This document shows positions 1 through 9,336 of a stretch of DNA of 64,000 nucleotides, piece by piece. Below the pieces are notes generated by a model. That model was not told where the DNA came from, did not search any database, and saw only the letters and a program-made list of their open reading frames with translations. How positions within the stretch are numbered: the first letter of the stretch is position 1; every line of letters starts with the position of its first letter. Both the position numbers and the translations under genes were made by a program. The stretch comes from OLB6 sp964467455 (GTDB lineage: Bacteria > Bacteroidota > Ignavibacteria > Kapaibacteriales > Kapaibacteriaceae): contig CAYXQJ010000001.1 in NCBI GenBank assembly GCA_964467455.1, positions 248,001 to 312,000 on the forward strand, given 5' to 3'.

Positions 1-1095
1 CGTTCTGCCGGTGAGGCCACCAAAGCTGACCCACGTCTACTCCAGGGATGGTTGATCTGGTCTGAAGCATTGCAGCGAATGGACCTGCAAGATTCGGCGA
101 TCAACGTCTTGACTACGTGTTCTCAGCGCTTTCCCGATTCCGTACGCGTCACCTATGCTCTTGGTATGGCCTACGTCCGCGCACAACGCTGCGAAGAAGC
201 CATCTCACCTCTCGAAGAGACGATGTTTCGTCGACCGGATAACACCGAGATCGTCAAACAACTGGCAAGTTGTTATCTAAAGCTCGAGCGTTACTACGAA
301 GCAGCAGATCTCTTCGGTCGGATGCATGAGGCGGAACCTAATGATATTGCGACCTCACGTCTTCTTGCAGAATCGCTCGTCGGTTCCAACAGAACAGATT
401 CTGCGATCGTGGTCTTGAGGACAGCTTTTGCATTAGATGCGAATGATCGGCTCACAGCAACGGCCCTTGCCATTGCCTATCAGAAGGTAGCGCGTTTCGA
501 TGAAGCCCGAAAGGTGCTCGAACCGATGGTCCAACGCTACCCGGACGATGCCGATCTTCAGTACAATCTCGGATTCCTCGCCACTGCCGCAGGAGATCGA
601 ACAGCCGCCATTCGCGCGTACAAGAAGGCGATCGCTCTTCGGTCGAACTTTGGACAGGCATGGTTCAACATCGCCATTGCCTACGCCGACGAGGGTTTCA
701 CAGAAGAAGCGATCAATGCATTCCAGCGAGCATCGATCTTGCTGCCAAACAGAGCAGCACTCTGCTACAACTCCATCGCCATCCTCTATCGTCGCAGTGG
801 TTCGTTCAACGATGCCGTCAAAGCACATAAACAGTCGATCGGTCTCGCACCCAAGGAACCGGAAATGTATGCCTCGTTAGGCCATACCTATGTGGCCGCC
901 GACAAATACGCCGAAGGAAAAGAGGTTCTTCTCAACGCCTTGGCGAAGTTCCCGGGCAATGCCGACATTCTGTATCCTCTGGGCAAGTGCTATATCCGAC
1001 TTGGTGAATCCGTTGAGCTCGACAACGTCCTCAAGCAACTTGATGATCTCAAGTCGCCGTATGCTGCCGAACTTCGCTCCATGATCAAATATTGA
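1..1095 (+). CDS. TPR-repeat protein, 5' end outside the window
   Basis: The reading frame is open from base 1, so the gene begins upstream and only its last ~365 codons are seen. The protein is a series of ~34-residue helical hairpins with TPR spacing (for example A-x-x-Y near the second helix and a Pro closing each unit); at least eight repeats can be followed to the C-terminus. TPR arrays are protein-protein scaffolds, so no reaction can be assigned. The stop TGA at 1093-1095 lies 2 nt before the ATG of the next gene, so the two are probably co-transcribed and may act together. The N-terminus, and hence any signal peptide, is not visible. Confidence 0.85.
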   Translation, partial: RSAGEATKADPRLLQGWLIWSEALQRMDLQDSAINVLTTCSQRFPDSVRVTYALGMAYVRAQRCEEAISPLEETMFRRPDNTEIVKQLASCYLKLERYYEAADLFGRMHEAEPNDIATSRLLAESLVGSNRTDSAIVVLRTAFALDANDRLTATALAIAYQKVARFDEARKVLEPMVQRYPDDADLQYNLGFLATAAGDRTAAIRAYKKAIALRSNFGQAWFNIAIAYADEGFTEEAINAFQRASILLPNRAALCYNSIAILYRRSGSFNDAVKAHKQSIGLAPKEPEMYASLGHTYVAADKYAEGKEVLLNALAKFPGNADILYPLGKCYIRLGESVELDNVLKQLDDLKSPYAAELRSMIKY

Positions 1096-1097
1096 CC

Positions 1098-3839
1098 ATG
1101 CTCTTCCAACTTACACTCCTCCTTGCCGTCGGGATCGGACCATCCGGCGAGAGTCATCGACTGCTGGATTCCGGTTTGCGTGCGTTGGGAATGCAGCGAT
1201 CAGATTGTGCAATGCCCCCTGACATGGTCTCGGCCGATGCACATCGACTCCCCTTTCATGATTCTCTTTTTTCTGAACCGTTCTCGGCCTTCGAGAGCGC
1301 CAGCCGATACGCACCGGACCAGTGGACAAGCACGGCTGCAGCATCCATCCTACAGCAGGGCATCCGGCAACTTCGACTTGGTACGTGGCGCGAGATCTCC
1401 TATGGACTACGCCGTACTCCGGAGCAATTGAAACAGAGTCTGGGTGTAGATCTCACCGCACAGACTGACATGGTCGGCTCCGTTCTTGTCTTGCGAACGG
1501 TCGAAGCCATCGTCGATGCGATCGAAGCCACAAAGGATGTTCGCAAACGATGGAGCAACTCCGGAATCCTGCCTGAGCAATGTGACTCTATTTGGATGAA
1601 TGCCGAAGAGGATGAACAGGTAGATCTGTTCCAAAGCGTGCTTTCGTCTCGAGCATCTCGAAAGCGTATCGAAGCGTTCTTTGCGCAAGCCGAACCCGAA
1701 ACCCTCTCCGAAGTGTATGTACAAGGGGCGTCATTATACCTACATTGTCTTCAGATCGTTGCCGACGCCGTGGCGTCCCGCAGCGTCCTCACCGACACGA
1801 TCACCACCCGCATCATCACCACTTCCATCGGCAGGATCGCGATCGGCGGACCGGGCAACGACACGTACACCGGACAGTTCACGCTGATCATCGATATCGG
1901 TGGAGATGATGTCTATCACATCACCGACGGTTCTAAACGTACCGCGATCTCCAAACCGTATGCCGTGATCCTCGACCTCGACGGCAATGATCTCTATGCG
2001 TCGAACGGCTATGGGATCGGCACCGGCATCTGCGGGACCGGACTGGTGATCGATCATGCCGGTGACGACGTCTACCGCACGGGTGACTTCTCCCTCGGAT
2101 GTGGCCTCTTCGGCGTTGGCATCGTCCATGACGTTTCCGGCAATGACTCTTATCTCTCCGGACAAAATTGTCAGGGGGCAGGCATCTTCGGCATCGGTCT
2201 CCTGATCGATGAGGCCGGTCACGATACATACCGCTCTCACGCCCAAGCTCAGGGCTTTGGCGGCACGCGAGGTCTCGGATTGCTCTTCGACAAGGCAGGT
2301 AATGACCAATACCTCGCCGCAAGCCCGTACGTCGACGTCCTTCGCTACGAAAGTCATTACGTCACCTTTACACAAGGCGCTGCCCTTGGTCATCGTCCGA
2401 TCGCTTCCGGCGGCATCGGCATCCTGGCTGACAGATCTGGAAACGATCTCTACTCCACCGATATCTACGGACAAGGAACGGCGTATTGGTTCGGACTCGG
2501 GGCACTTCTTGATGCAGATGGTGAAGACCGCTATCAAGCGTATCAATATGCTCAAGGTTCGGGCGTGCATTTTGCGACAGGACTGCTCGTAGATCAACAT
2601 GGCGACGATGTCTACGCCTCACACGGAGTCTCGCAAGGTTGCGGCCACGATGTAGCGCTCGGAGCGCTCGTTGATGAACACGGTGCAGACGTCTACACCG
2701 TTGAAAGTCTCTCCCTAGGCGGCGGCAATGCTAACGCTGTGTCCGTCTTTGTCGATCGCGCCGGCGATGATTCGTACATCGCTCGCAATGCATCGAATAC
2801 GATGGGATATTCTGACTTTCGTCGATGGATGGGCAACGTTGGGGTCTTCGTTGACGGCGGCGGCAGTGATATGTACGGCAGTCCTTTGAAGAACGACACT
2901 ATTGGCTTGAAGTCGACCTATGGAGTGTTCCTTGATGCCTCCATCGTCAAAGATTCAACTCCTGCGCAGCGTCCGGTGACCTATGCGGAACTGCCACTTT
3001 GCGAAGACGTCGATAGTCTCTTCATTCAGGCCTCCGCAGCACCATTGAAGTATCAAAATAACGTCGAACCGGCCCGAAAGAAACTTGCTGAGATGGGGCC
3101 GTCGATCCTTCCCTCACTGGCGATCTATTTTGATACGGATATGCCACGGGAGCGACTTGCCTTGGAGACCATCCTGCCAAAGATGCGAGAGCGGGACAGT
3201 AGCAAGATCGACAGTATGCTGATCGATGAACTACGTTTCGGTAACGCAACAGAACGAAACCTTGCCGCAACGGTAGCCGGCAAGGTCAAAGCCACGGCGA
3301 CACTTCCCTACTTGATCGAGATGGCAGCAGATTCATCGTGGAAGATCCGCCGGCTTGCAGCACTTACGCTAGGGCAGATCGCCGACTCTCTGGCGCAGCC
3401 AACATTGATCACGATGCTGGCCGATCCACACCCCTACGTCCGTGCTCGCGCCGGATATGCACTGGGTGTGCTTGGCAACGACCAGGCCCTCGACACTGCC
3501 CGAACGATCCTTGTCGACCCACATGCCTTTGTCCGCTACACCACGGCTGAAGGATTCTCGCGTGGACGTCAGCGCCCATTCGAGCAGATCGAGCGTCGAT
3601 GGAATACCAATCGGTCGTACGAAGTGATGTTGGCAACGTCGCTCCTCCTTCGCAGCTGCGACACGACGTCGGCTTCGCAACAAGCCGTGCTCCGCTATTA
3701 TCAAGGCGCAACCGCCGAACAACGTCTGGCGATCGATCGGACGCTGCCATCACTTCCTTCGATCTGGACAAAGGTCATCACCGCTCCGTCGGTGCCCGCA
3801 GCATCAACCTCCACCAAGAAGTCAAAGCGCAAGAAGTGA
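1098..3839 (+). CDS. Secreted GxDxY-repeat (beta-solenoid-like) protein with C-terminal HEAT repeats
   Basis: About 913 residues. The N-terminus (MLFQLTLLLAVGIGPSGES) looks like a signal peptide, so I start at ATG 1098 rather than at the upstream in-frame TTG. From about residue 250 to 600 a unit of ~25-45 residues recurs about 13 times; each carries a Gly-rich strand and the turn D-x-x-G-(N/D)-D-x-Y (e.g. IDHAGDDVYR, HDVSGNDSYL, FDKAGNDQYL). The turn recalls the calcium-binding GGxGxD turn of RTX repeats but is spaced much farther apart. From about residue 690 to 800 there are HEAT/PBS-lyase-like repeats (DSSWKIRRLAALTLGQIAD and the next unit). I do not recognise a named family. A surface or periplasmic scaffold is an inference from the repeats and the upstream TPR gene. 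Confidence 0.8.
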   Translation: MLFQLTLLLAVGIGPSGESHRLLDSGLRALGMQRSDCAMPPDMVSADAHRLPFHDSLFSEPFSAFESASRYAPDQWTSTAAASILQQGIRQLRLGTWREISYGLRRTPEQLKQSLGVDLTAQTDMVGSVLVLRTVEAIVDAIEATKDVRKRWSNSGILPEQCDSIWMNAEEDEQVDLFQSVLSSRASRKRIEAFFAQAEPETLSEVYVQGASLYLHCLQIVADAVASRSVLTDTITTRIITTSIGRIAIGGPGNDTYTGQFTLIIDIGGDDVYHITDGSKRTAISKPYAVILDLDGNDLYASNGYGIGTGICGTGLVIDHAGDDVYRTGDFSLGCGLFGVGIVHDVSGNDSYLSGQNCQGAGIFGIGLLIDEAGHDTYRSHAQAQGFGGTRGLGLLFDKAGNDQYLAASPYVDVLRYESHYVTFTQGAALGHRPIASGGIGILADRSGNDLYSTDIYGQGTAYWFGLGALLDADGEDRYQAYQYAQGSGVHFATGLLVDQHGDDVYASHGVSQGCGHDVALGALVDEHGADVYTVESLSLGGGNANAVSVFVDRAGDDSYIARNASNTMGYSDFRRWMGNVGVFVDGGGSDMYGSPLKNDTIGLKSTYGVFLDASIVKDSTPAQRPVTYAELPLCEDVDSLFIQASAAPLKYQNNVEPARKKLAEMGPSILPSLAIYFDTDMPRERLALETILPKMRERDSSKIDSMLIDELRFGNATERNLAATVAGKVKATATLPYLIEMAADSSWKIRRLAALTLGQIADSLAQPTLITMLADPHPYVRARAGYALGVLGNDQALDTARTILVDPHAFVRYTTAEGFSRGRQRPFEQIERRWNTNRSYEVMLATSLLLRSCDTTSASQQAVLRYYQGATAEQRLAIDRTLPSLPSIWTKVITAPSVPAASTSTKKSKRKK

Positions 3840-5296
3840 TCCGCCACTCACTTACGCTCGAACACGTTGCTCGCTGTCTCAATGAACGGCTCACGTGCAC
3901 GACGCTCGTCGAAGCCTGGATGCAAGAACGCGCCGTTGCACATCTCCGTTTCGAAGATGCATCAACATCACTCGTGGTCCGCGCATCGGTCGACGGCGAC
4001 ACTGGCTACGTGCGCATCGATCACGCCACCGCACGCGCGCGCAAGAACACTGTCGACATCTTTCCTGCCATCGTCGGCGAACACTGTCACGGCGTTATGA
4101 AGATCGATGGTGATCGCATCATCACCGTGATGTTCACCAGCGGTAATCTCCACCTCGAGTTCTTTTCAGGGGGCAAGGGCAACATACTCCTTGAACACAA
4201 CGGCATCGTCCGTGATGCGCTGCACGACAGAGCTTCGGTCGAATCGACACCGTTTGTGGTGGATGCTCGCCCCTTATCGCTGGGTCCATTGCTCGAACGG
4301 GACAGAGCGAACTATGACGACATTGTGACGGCCTATCGGGAGAGTCGAACGGCCTACGTTTTGGAGGACGGTGGTGATATGCGCTTCTCAATGCTGCCAC
4401 TATCAGGGATGCGCGTTGTTGATCGATCTGAAGATGTCCTTGGTCTGATCCACCGGGTGGCTGTTGAGCGGTACAAACAACAGCGTCGTGATAAGATCCG
4501 AAAAGAGATCCGCGTCAAAACGGAGCGCGAGATCAAGAAGCTTGAGAAAGCACTGGAGGCCATGCGTAGTGAAGAAGCACAAGCCGACCGTGCCGCAGAA
4601 CGACGGATGATCGCCGATCTGCTGATGTCGACGCCCGATCTCCGACGACGAGACCTTGAGCAGATCCAGCTGAATACTTGGACCGGCGAATCGATCGATG
4701 TCAAACTTGATCCCAAACGATCGATCCTGGAGAATGCGCAGGACTATTATGCGAAAGCGAAACGATCCGAGGTCGCCGCGGTAGAACGACGAAGGCGCAT
4801 CCCAAAGACAGAATCGCGGTTGAACGAATTGCGTTCCGTCCTTGCACAGGCCATGAACACCGATGACCTCGAAGTACTTCAACGATTATCACCACAGGCC
4901 ATGTCGCCACAACAACCTTCGGCAGAGACCTCACCGTATCGTGTCTTCGTGCTGGACGAAGAACACACCCTCTACGTTGGCAAGAATGCGGCCAACAACG
5001 ACCAGCTCACGATGAAGTTCGCCAAGCAGAATGACTGGTGGTTTCACGCCCGTGGCACGAGCGGATCTCACTGCGTCTTGCGCGGTCCCGGCTCATCGAA
5101 ACCGCCGAAGGCCATCCTAGAGCAGGCCGCGGCCATTGCGGCATATTATTCGGGATCTCGGAATGCCTCGTGGACGCCCGTCGTCTACACGCAGCGGAAG
5201 TACGTGCGCAAACCCAAGGGGGCAAATGTTGGCGCTGTTGTGTTGGAGCGCGAAGAAGTGATCATGGTCAAACCGTCTATATCGACAGGATCTTGA
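3836..5296 (+). CDS. rqcH: NFACT-family ribosome quality control protein RqcH
   Basis: About 486 residues. Family role: binds 50S subunits carrying stalled peptidyl-tRNA and adds alanine tails to mark the peptide for degradation. The NFACT-N domain holds the Asp-Arg pair needed for tRNA binding (D93-R94, in IDGDRII). A long charged coiled coil follows (about residues 212-265, rich in KEIRVKTEREIKKLEK). The C-terminal NFACT-R domain has the hallmark DWWFHARGTSGSHCVL near residue 399. I start at GTG 3836, which overlaps the TGA of the preceding gene by 4 nt; a longer frame exists but runs inside that gene. The length is slightly short for the family but all expected parts are present. The 3' end overlaps the convergent OmpA gene by 20 nt. 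Confidence 0.88.
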   Translation: MIRHSLTLEHVARCLNERLTCTTLVEAWMQERAVAHLRFEDASTSLVVRASVDGDTGYVRIDHATARARKNTVDIFPAIVGEHCHGVMKIDGDRIITVMFTSGNLHLEFFSGGKGNILLEHNGIVRDALHDRASVESTPFVVDARPLSLGPLLERDRANYDDIVTAYRESRTAYVLEDGGDMRFSMLPLSGMRVVDRSEDVLGLIHRVAVERYKQQRRDKIRKEIRVKTEREIKKLEKALEAMRSEEAQADRAAERRMIADLLMSTPDLRRRDLEQIQLNTWTGESIDVKLDPKRSILENAQDYYAKAKRSEVAAVERRRRIPKTESRLNELRSVLAQAMNTDDLEVLQRLSPQAMSPQQPSAETSPYRVFVLDEEHTLYVGKNAANNDQLTMKFAKQNDWWFHARGTSGSHCVLRGPGSSKPPKAILEQAAAIAAYYSGSRNASWTPVVYTQRKYVRKPKGANVGAVVLEREEVIMVKPSISTGS

Positions 5297-7373
5297 ACTC
5301 GACACGTCGATTGGTCTGACGTCCGGCTTCTGTAGCATTACTGGCCTTCGGTGCTTTCTCTCCCTTGCCAATGGCCTTCATGCGTCCCACATCAACACCA
5401 TGTGTTCCGAGATAGTCCCGAACAGCATTGACGCGTTCTTGTGACAGCTTCAAGTTGGCTGCATCATTACCAACATTGTCGGTATGCCCAACGATCTCAA
5501 TGATCATCTGCGGCCGTTTGATCAGGAAGGTCGCAAGACGATCCAGCTCAGGAATGGACTCGGGACGGAGGACGGACTGTCCCGAATCAAAGAACAAGTT
5601 GTTAAGGACGATCGTCTCGTCTTTACGGATCGGCACTAGGTAAAGATCGCGCTGGATCTCAGTGTACGTGTCAAGCTTTCGGGCATCCAACTGATCGCTG
5701 ATCGGATAATACCCTTCGGCCTCTGCGCGAAAACCATACAGATCACCGGAAGGAAGAGCGATAGCATACGAGCCATCGGCCGGTGCACTGCGCGCCTCTC
5801 CTACGGGTTTGTTCGACGTCAGCGATTCATACTCGACTGTTGCAGCCAGAGGTTGTTTGGTCTTAGCATCTAACACACGCCCCCTGACCAAGAAGACAGG
5901 TTGTGGCTGAACACCTTTGGATAGTTTGATACGATAGATGTCCGCACTGCCGTCTTTATCATTGGTCGCCGACATATAGGCATAGTCACCACGAGCCGGC
6001 ACCGTGAAATAGGCATCCCAGCCATCGGTATTTACGGCTGGACCAAGGTTCTCCGGCTCCGACCAATTCAACCACGAGTCATCCAAACGCCGCGTCATCC
6101 AGATGTCGGTACCGCCGTAGCCCTTGCGGCCATTCGTAGCAAAATACATCGTCTTACCGTCGGCGGCGACGAACGGCGACATCTCGCCACCCCACGTATT
6201 GATCTCACCCATGTTTCGAGGTTCGGTGAAGGATCCGTCGCTGCGTTTGAAGGAAACATACAGGTCCTTTTCGCCCCGGGTATCATCTCGATGAATAGCC
6301 ATCACCAGTACGCGACCACTGGGATCAAGACACATTTCCGAGAAGCGGCTGCGGTTGTAATACTGTGCGATGTAGACCGGTGATGGTATGGTCCATCCTT
6401 CTGCCAAACGATAAGCGATCGAAACACCCGCACCGCCCGGAGATCCGTCGCGTCGGTACAAGTTGCCCAGCAGCACAGTGTTGCCGTCGGGTGTGATCGA
6501 GATCAAGAAGTTGGAGCCCTCGTTATTGAGGGGGCGACCAACATTCTGCATCGGACCCCACGAACCATTTTTCTGCAGATCTGAGACGTAGATGTCTTCA
6601 CGTTCCGGTGCTCCAATGTTTCCTTCAAACGGATAGCGTCCAATGTAGAGGCGCTGTCCGTCAGCCGTGATCACCGGCGAGAGATCTCCGCCGCTGCAGT
6701 TGACGTTTGGTCCAAGATGTTCCCGCGTCACCCCAACCGGGTGGTCTGCAGCCACCTTGATCGGTGACTGTTCTTGGCGAAGATCAATGTAGTCATACTC
6801 GACCGTGATCGCACCGTTGACCGAGAGTGCGATGTCGCGTCCAACAACGACAGGCATTTCGATCGACGTGACCATGGTCCCGTTGAAAAAGATGTTCAGT
6901 GCAGATCCGCGTTTTTTGAGCGTGACCGTGTTCCATTCCGTGCCCTTGCGTAGGGCATCAGATGGCTGCCACTCGATGATATCGTTGAATTGACCACGAT
7001 CGAATTGGTAGACCCGGAACTTGCCGTCGGGAGAGATGTTAATGGCCGACGCATTAGATTCATCCGAGCCGCCCCAACAGACACCAAATCCATTGTTCTG
7101 CATGCCCCCTATCCAACGACCACGAAACTCGAGATCGAAGTTCTTTTCAAACTCGATCCAGAACTTCGGACCATTGAGATAGCCGGAACCGCGCGGGGAG
7201 GTACGTTGTACGCGGTAGACCCCGGAAGACACCTCGGCCGCAGCCGTTTGAAACCGACCGCTAGGCCAGCCATTGGCCGGCGTGTCGAAATCGTCACGGA
7301 ATACGGACGGAAAGTCCTGGGCGGAAGCCCACGACGCCGAACACACCAGTACCATCAGAAGGATGCTGCGCAT
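5277..7373 (-). CDS. PD40/WD40-like propeller protein with C-terminal OmpA domain
   Basis: About 698 residues with signal peptide MRSILLMVLVCSASWASA. Residues ~20-210 resemble a laminin-G/concanavalin-like jelly roll (FWIEFEKNFDLEFRGRW). Next come PD40 propeller blades (SPVITADGQRLYIGR, GEMSPFVAADGKTMYFATN, GTDIWMTRR) and a carboxypeptidase-regulatory-like segment. The C-terminus is an OmpA peptidoglycan-binding domain (LFFDSGQSVLRPES, EIVGHTDNVGNDAAN, GRQTNRRVEF). It should sit in the outer membrane or periplasm, clamped to the cell wall. The ATG at 7373 overlaps the speA stop as TGATG, so translation is probably coupled; a longer in-frame ORF would lie inside speA. Its last 20 nt overlap rqcH tail to tail. 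Confidence 0.87.
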   Translation of the reverse strand: MRSILLMVLVCSASWASAQDFPSVFRDDFDTPANGWPSGRFQTAAAEVSSGVYRVQRTSPRGSGYLNGPKFWIEFEKNFDLEFRGRWIGGMQNNGFGVCWGGSDESNASAINISPDGKFRVYQFDRGQFNDIIEWQPSDALRKGTEWNTVTLKKRGSALNIFFNGTMVTSIEMPVVVGRDIALSVNGAITVEYDYIDLRQEQSPIKVAADHPVGVTREHLGPNVNCSGGDLSPVITADGQRLYIGRYPFEGNIGAPEREDIYVSDLQKNGSWGPMQNVGRPLNNEGSNFLISITPDGNTVLLGNLYRRDGSPGGAGVSIAYRLAEGWTIPSPVYIAQYYNRSRFSEMCLDPSGRVLVMAIHRDDTRGEKDLYVSFKRSDGSFTEPRNMGEINTWGGEMSPFVAADGKTMYFATNGRKGYGGTDIWMTRRLDDSWLNWSEPENLGPAVNTDGWDAYFTVPARGDYAYMSATNDKDGSADIYRIKLSKGVQPQPVFLVRGRVLDAKTKQPLAATVEYESLTSNKPVGEARSAPADGSYAIALPSGDLYGFRAEAEGYYPISDQLDARKLDTYTEIQRDLYLVPIRKDETIVLNNLFFDSGQSVLRPESIPELDRLATFLIKRPQMIIEIVGHTDNVGNDAANLKLSQERVNAVRDYLGTHGVDVGRMKAIGKGEKAPKASNATEAGRQTNRRVEFKILSI

Positions 7374-9268
7374 CACTCCTCGAGGTACGTGTAACCGTAC
7401 AGACCGGAACGGTAGATGGCGAGGAATTCTTTGCCCTCTTGTGCGGAGATCCGCTTCTCTTTGACGGAGCTGTTTACCCATGTTTCGATCGTGCGAACGA
7501 GTTTCTTCGCATCGAATTGTACATAGTCCAGCACATCTGCTACAGACTCACCGTCGATGATCTGCTCGATCTCATATCCATCCTTGGTACAGACGACGTG
7601 CACAGCATTAGTGTCACCGAAGAGGTTGTGCAAGTCACCGAGGATCTCTTGATATGCACCAACGAGGAAGACGGCGAGGTAATACTCTTCACCATCTTTG
7701 AACGGATGGACCGGCAACGATTGACGGAAATCACGTACGCCAATGAAGTGGTCGATCTTGCCATCTGAATCACATGTGATGTCTTGCAGTGTTGCAAGGC
7801 GGGTCGGCTTTTGTTCCAACCGGTGCACAGGCATGATCGGGAACAGCTGATCGATGGCCCAGGAGTCCGGCAGAGACTGGAACAGCGAGAAGTTGCAGAA
7901 ATACTTGTCAGCAAGGAGCTTTGGCAGTTGTCGGAGCTCTTCGGGCACATTCTTCATTTCAGAGGCCATGTCGTTGACCTCGCGTGCCACAGACCAATAG
8001 AGTTTCTCAACTTTTGCCCGCGTCTTCAGGTCGATCAACCCAAGTGAGAATCGATCAAGCGCTTCTTCACGAATCTGCTGTGCATCGTGCCAAGCTTCAA
8101 GCATCGTCCGGCTGTTGAGCGAATCATAGATCTCGAACAGCTCGGTGACGAGTTCGTGTTCCTGCTCGTCCAACGTATCTTCTGAGGACCATTGCGGGAC
8201 CGACGTTGTCTCCAGGACGTTGAAGACCAAGACGGAGTGATGGGCCGTTAGTGCACGTCCGGACTCGGTGATGATATGCGGATGTGGAAGCTCATGCTTA
8301 TTGGCGGCATCAACGATGGCCGCCACGGCATCGTTGGCATATTCCTGAATGGAATAGTTGATGCTCGATGTGAGCGATGTTCTCGACCCATCGTAATCTA
8401 CACCAAGGCCGCCGCCGATGTCCACGAAATCAATGTTACAGCTCATTTTCATGAGCTGTACGTAGAACTGCGAGACTTCTCGAAGACCGGCCTTGATCTT
8501 GCGGATATTCGTGATCTGCGACCCGAGATGGAAGTGGATCAGGCGAATACAATCCAACATCTGCTCTTGTGTGGCATATTCGACAGCTTCCAAAAGCTCG
8601 GAAGCATTCAAACCGAACTTCGAGTGGTCACCTCCGGACTCTTCCCATTTGCCGCTGCCGGATGATGAAAGTTTAATACGGATACCGATGTTCGGACGAA
8701 CACCTATGCGCTTCGACACAGTATTGATCAGCCGTAGCTCGACAAGTTTTTCCACCACAAGGTAGATCCGCTTGCCCATCTTCTGCGCAAGGAGGGCCAG
8801 CTCGATGAACTCTTCGTCCTTGTACCCGTTGCAAATGATCAAGGCATTCGGATTATCCATAATGGCCAAAACGGCATGAAGTTCGGGTTTAGAACCCGCC
8901 TCAAGTCCGATGTTGAACCGTTTGCCGTGGCGTACCAACTCTTCCACTACCGGACGTTGCTGGTTCACCTTGATCGGATACACGCTGTAGTATTTTCCGG
9001 TGTAGCCATATTCTTCACCCGCCTTGTCGAAGCAACCGGCGATCTTTTCGATACGGTCGTCGAGAATGTCGGGAAACCTCAAAAGCACGGGCATCGACAC
9101 ATCCCGAAGCAGGACCTCGTCGATAAGCTCCTTGACGTCGACCTCCGGTCCGCCATGTTTGCGAGGATGGACAACGACATGACCTTTGTCGTTGATTCCA
9201 AAGTAGTTGATGCCCCAACCGGGGACATTATAGAGTTCGAGAGAGTCCTCGACGCGCCATTTGCGCAT
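7373..9268 (-). CDS. speA: Biosynthetic arginine decarboxylase
   Basis: About 631 residues, the usual length for PLP-dependent arginine decarboxylases that convert arginine to agmatine for polyamine synthesis. The opening WGINYFGINDKGHVVVHP, the PLP-lysine segment YPIKVNQQRPVVEEL (Lys about residue 100), GLEAGSKPEL and ESGRALTAHHS are typical. The C-terminal QFDAKKLVRTIETWVNSSV region is also family-like. I choose ATG 9268: a candidate minus-strand -7 element (TAATTTTG, 9308-9315) lies about 40 nt upstream and would place the transcription start downstream of the earlier in-frame ATG at 9310. It is divergent from the Fur-family gene with very close promoters, and is followed without a gap by the OmpA/PD40 gene. 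Confidence 0.93.
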   Translation of the reverse strand: MRKWRVEDSLELYNVPGWGINYFGINDKGHVVVHPRKHGGPEVDVKELIDEVLLRDVSMPVLLRFPDILDDRIEKIAGCFDKAGEEYGYTGKYYSVYPIKVNQQRPVVEELVRHGKRFNIGLEAGSKPELHAVLAIMDNPNALIICNGYKDEEFIELALLAQKMGKRIYLVVEKLVELRLINTVSKRIGVRPNIGIRIKLSSSGSGKWEESGGDHSKFGLNASELLEAVEYATQEQMLDCIRLIHFHLGSQITNIRKIKAGLREVSQFYVQLMKMSCNIDFVDIGGGLGVDYDGSRTSLTSSINYSIQEYANDAVAAIVDAANKHELPHPHIITESGRALTAHHSVLVFNVLETTSVPQWSSEDTLDEQEHELVTELFEIYDSLNSRTMLEAWHDAQQIREEALDRFSLGLIDLKTRAKVEKLYWSVAREVNDMASEMKNVPEELRQLPKLLADKYFCNFSLFQSLPDSWAIDQLFPIMPVHRLEQKPTRLATLQDITCDSDGKIDHFIGVRDFRQSLPVHPFKDGEEYYLAVFLVGAYQEILGDLHNLFGDTNAVHVVCTKDGYEIEQIIDGESVADVLDYVQFDAKKLVRTIETWVNSSVKEKRISAQEGKEFLAIYRSGLYGYTYLEE

Positions 9269-9307
9269 GGGCCTTGGCCTTGGGTAGGGTGGCGAAAAAT
9301 CGAACGG

Positions 9308-9315
9308 CAAAATTA
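9308..9315 (-). promoter_or_regulatory. Putative -7 promoter element for speA
   Basis: The minus strand reads TAATTTTG, matching the Bacteroidota -7 consensus TAnnTTTG. It lies 39 nt upstream of ATG 9268. No convincing -33 TTTG is visible. It is separated by only 7 bp from the opposing element for the Fur-family gene. Confidence 0.5.
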
Positions 9316-9322
9316 CGAAGAC

Positions 9323-9330
9323 TATATTTG
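9323..9330 (+). promoter_or_regulatory. Putative -7 promoter element for the Fur-family gene
   Basis: TATATTTG matches TAnnTTTG exactly and ends 6 nt before the ATG at 9337, so the transcript is predicted to be leaderless or nearly so. Its final G is also the first base of a GCCCCCT copy of the abundant heptamer. Confidence 0.55.
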
Positions 9331-9336
9331 CCCCCT

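Noticed and set aside
1740..2600. A long antisense ORF (286 codons) opposite the GxDxY-repeat gene
   Set aside because: It follows from the regular Asp/Gly codons of the repeat gene; its translation has no known motif, and the sense protein has a signal peptide and clear repeats.
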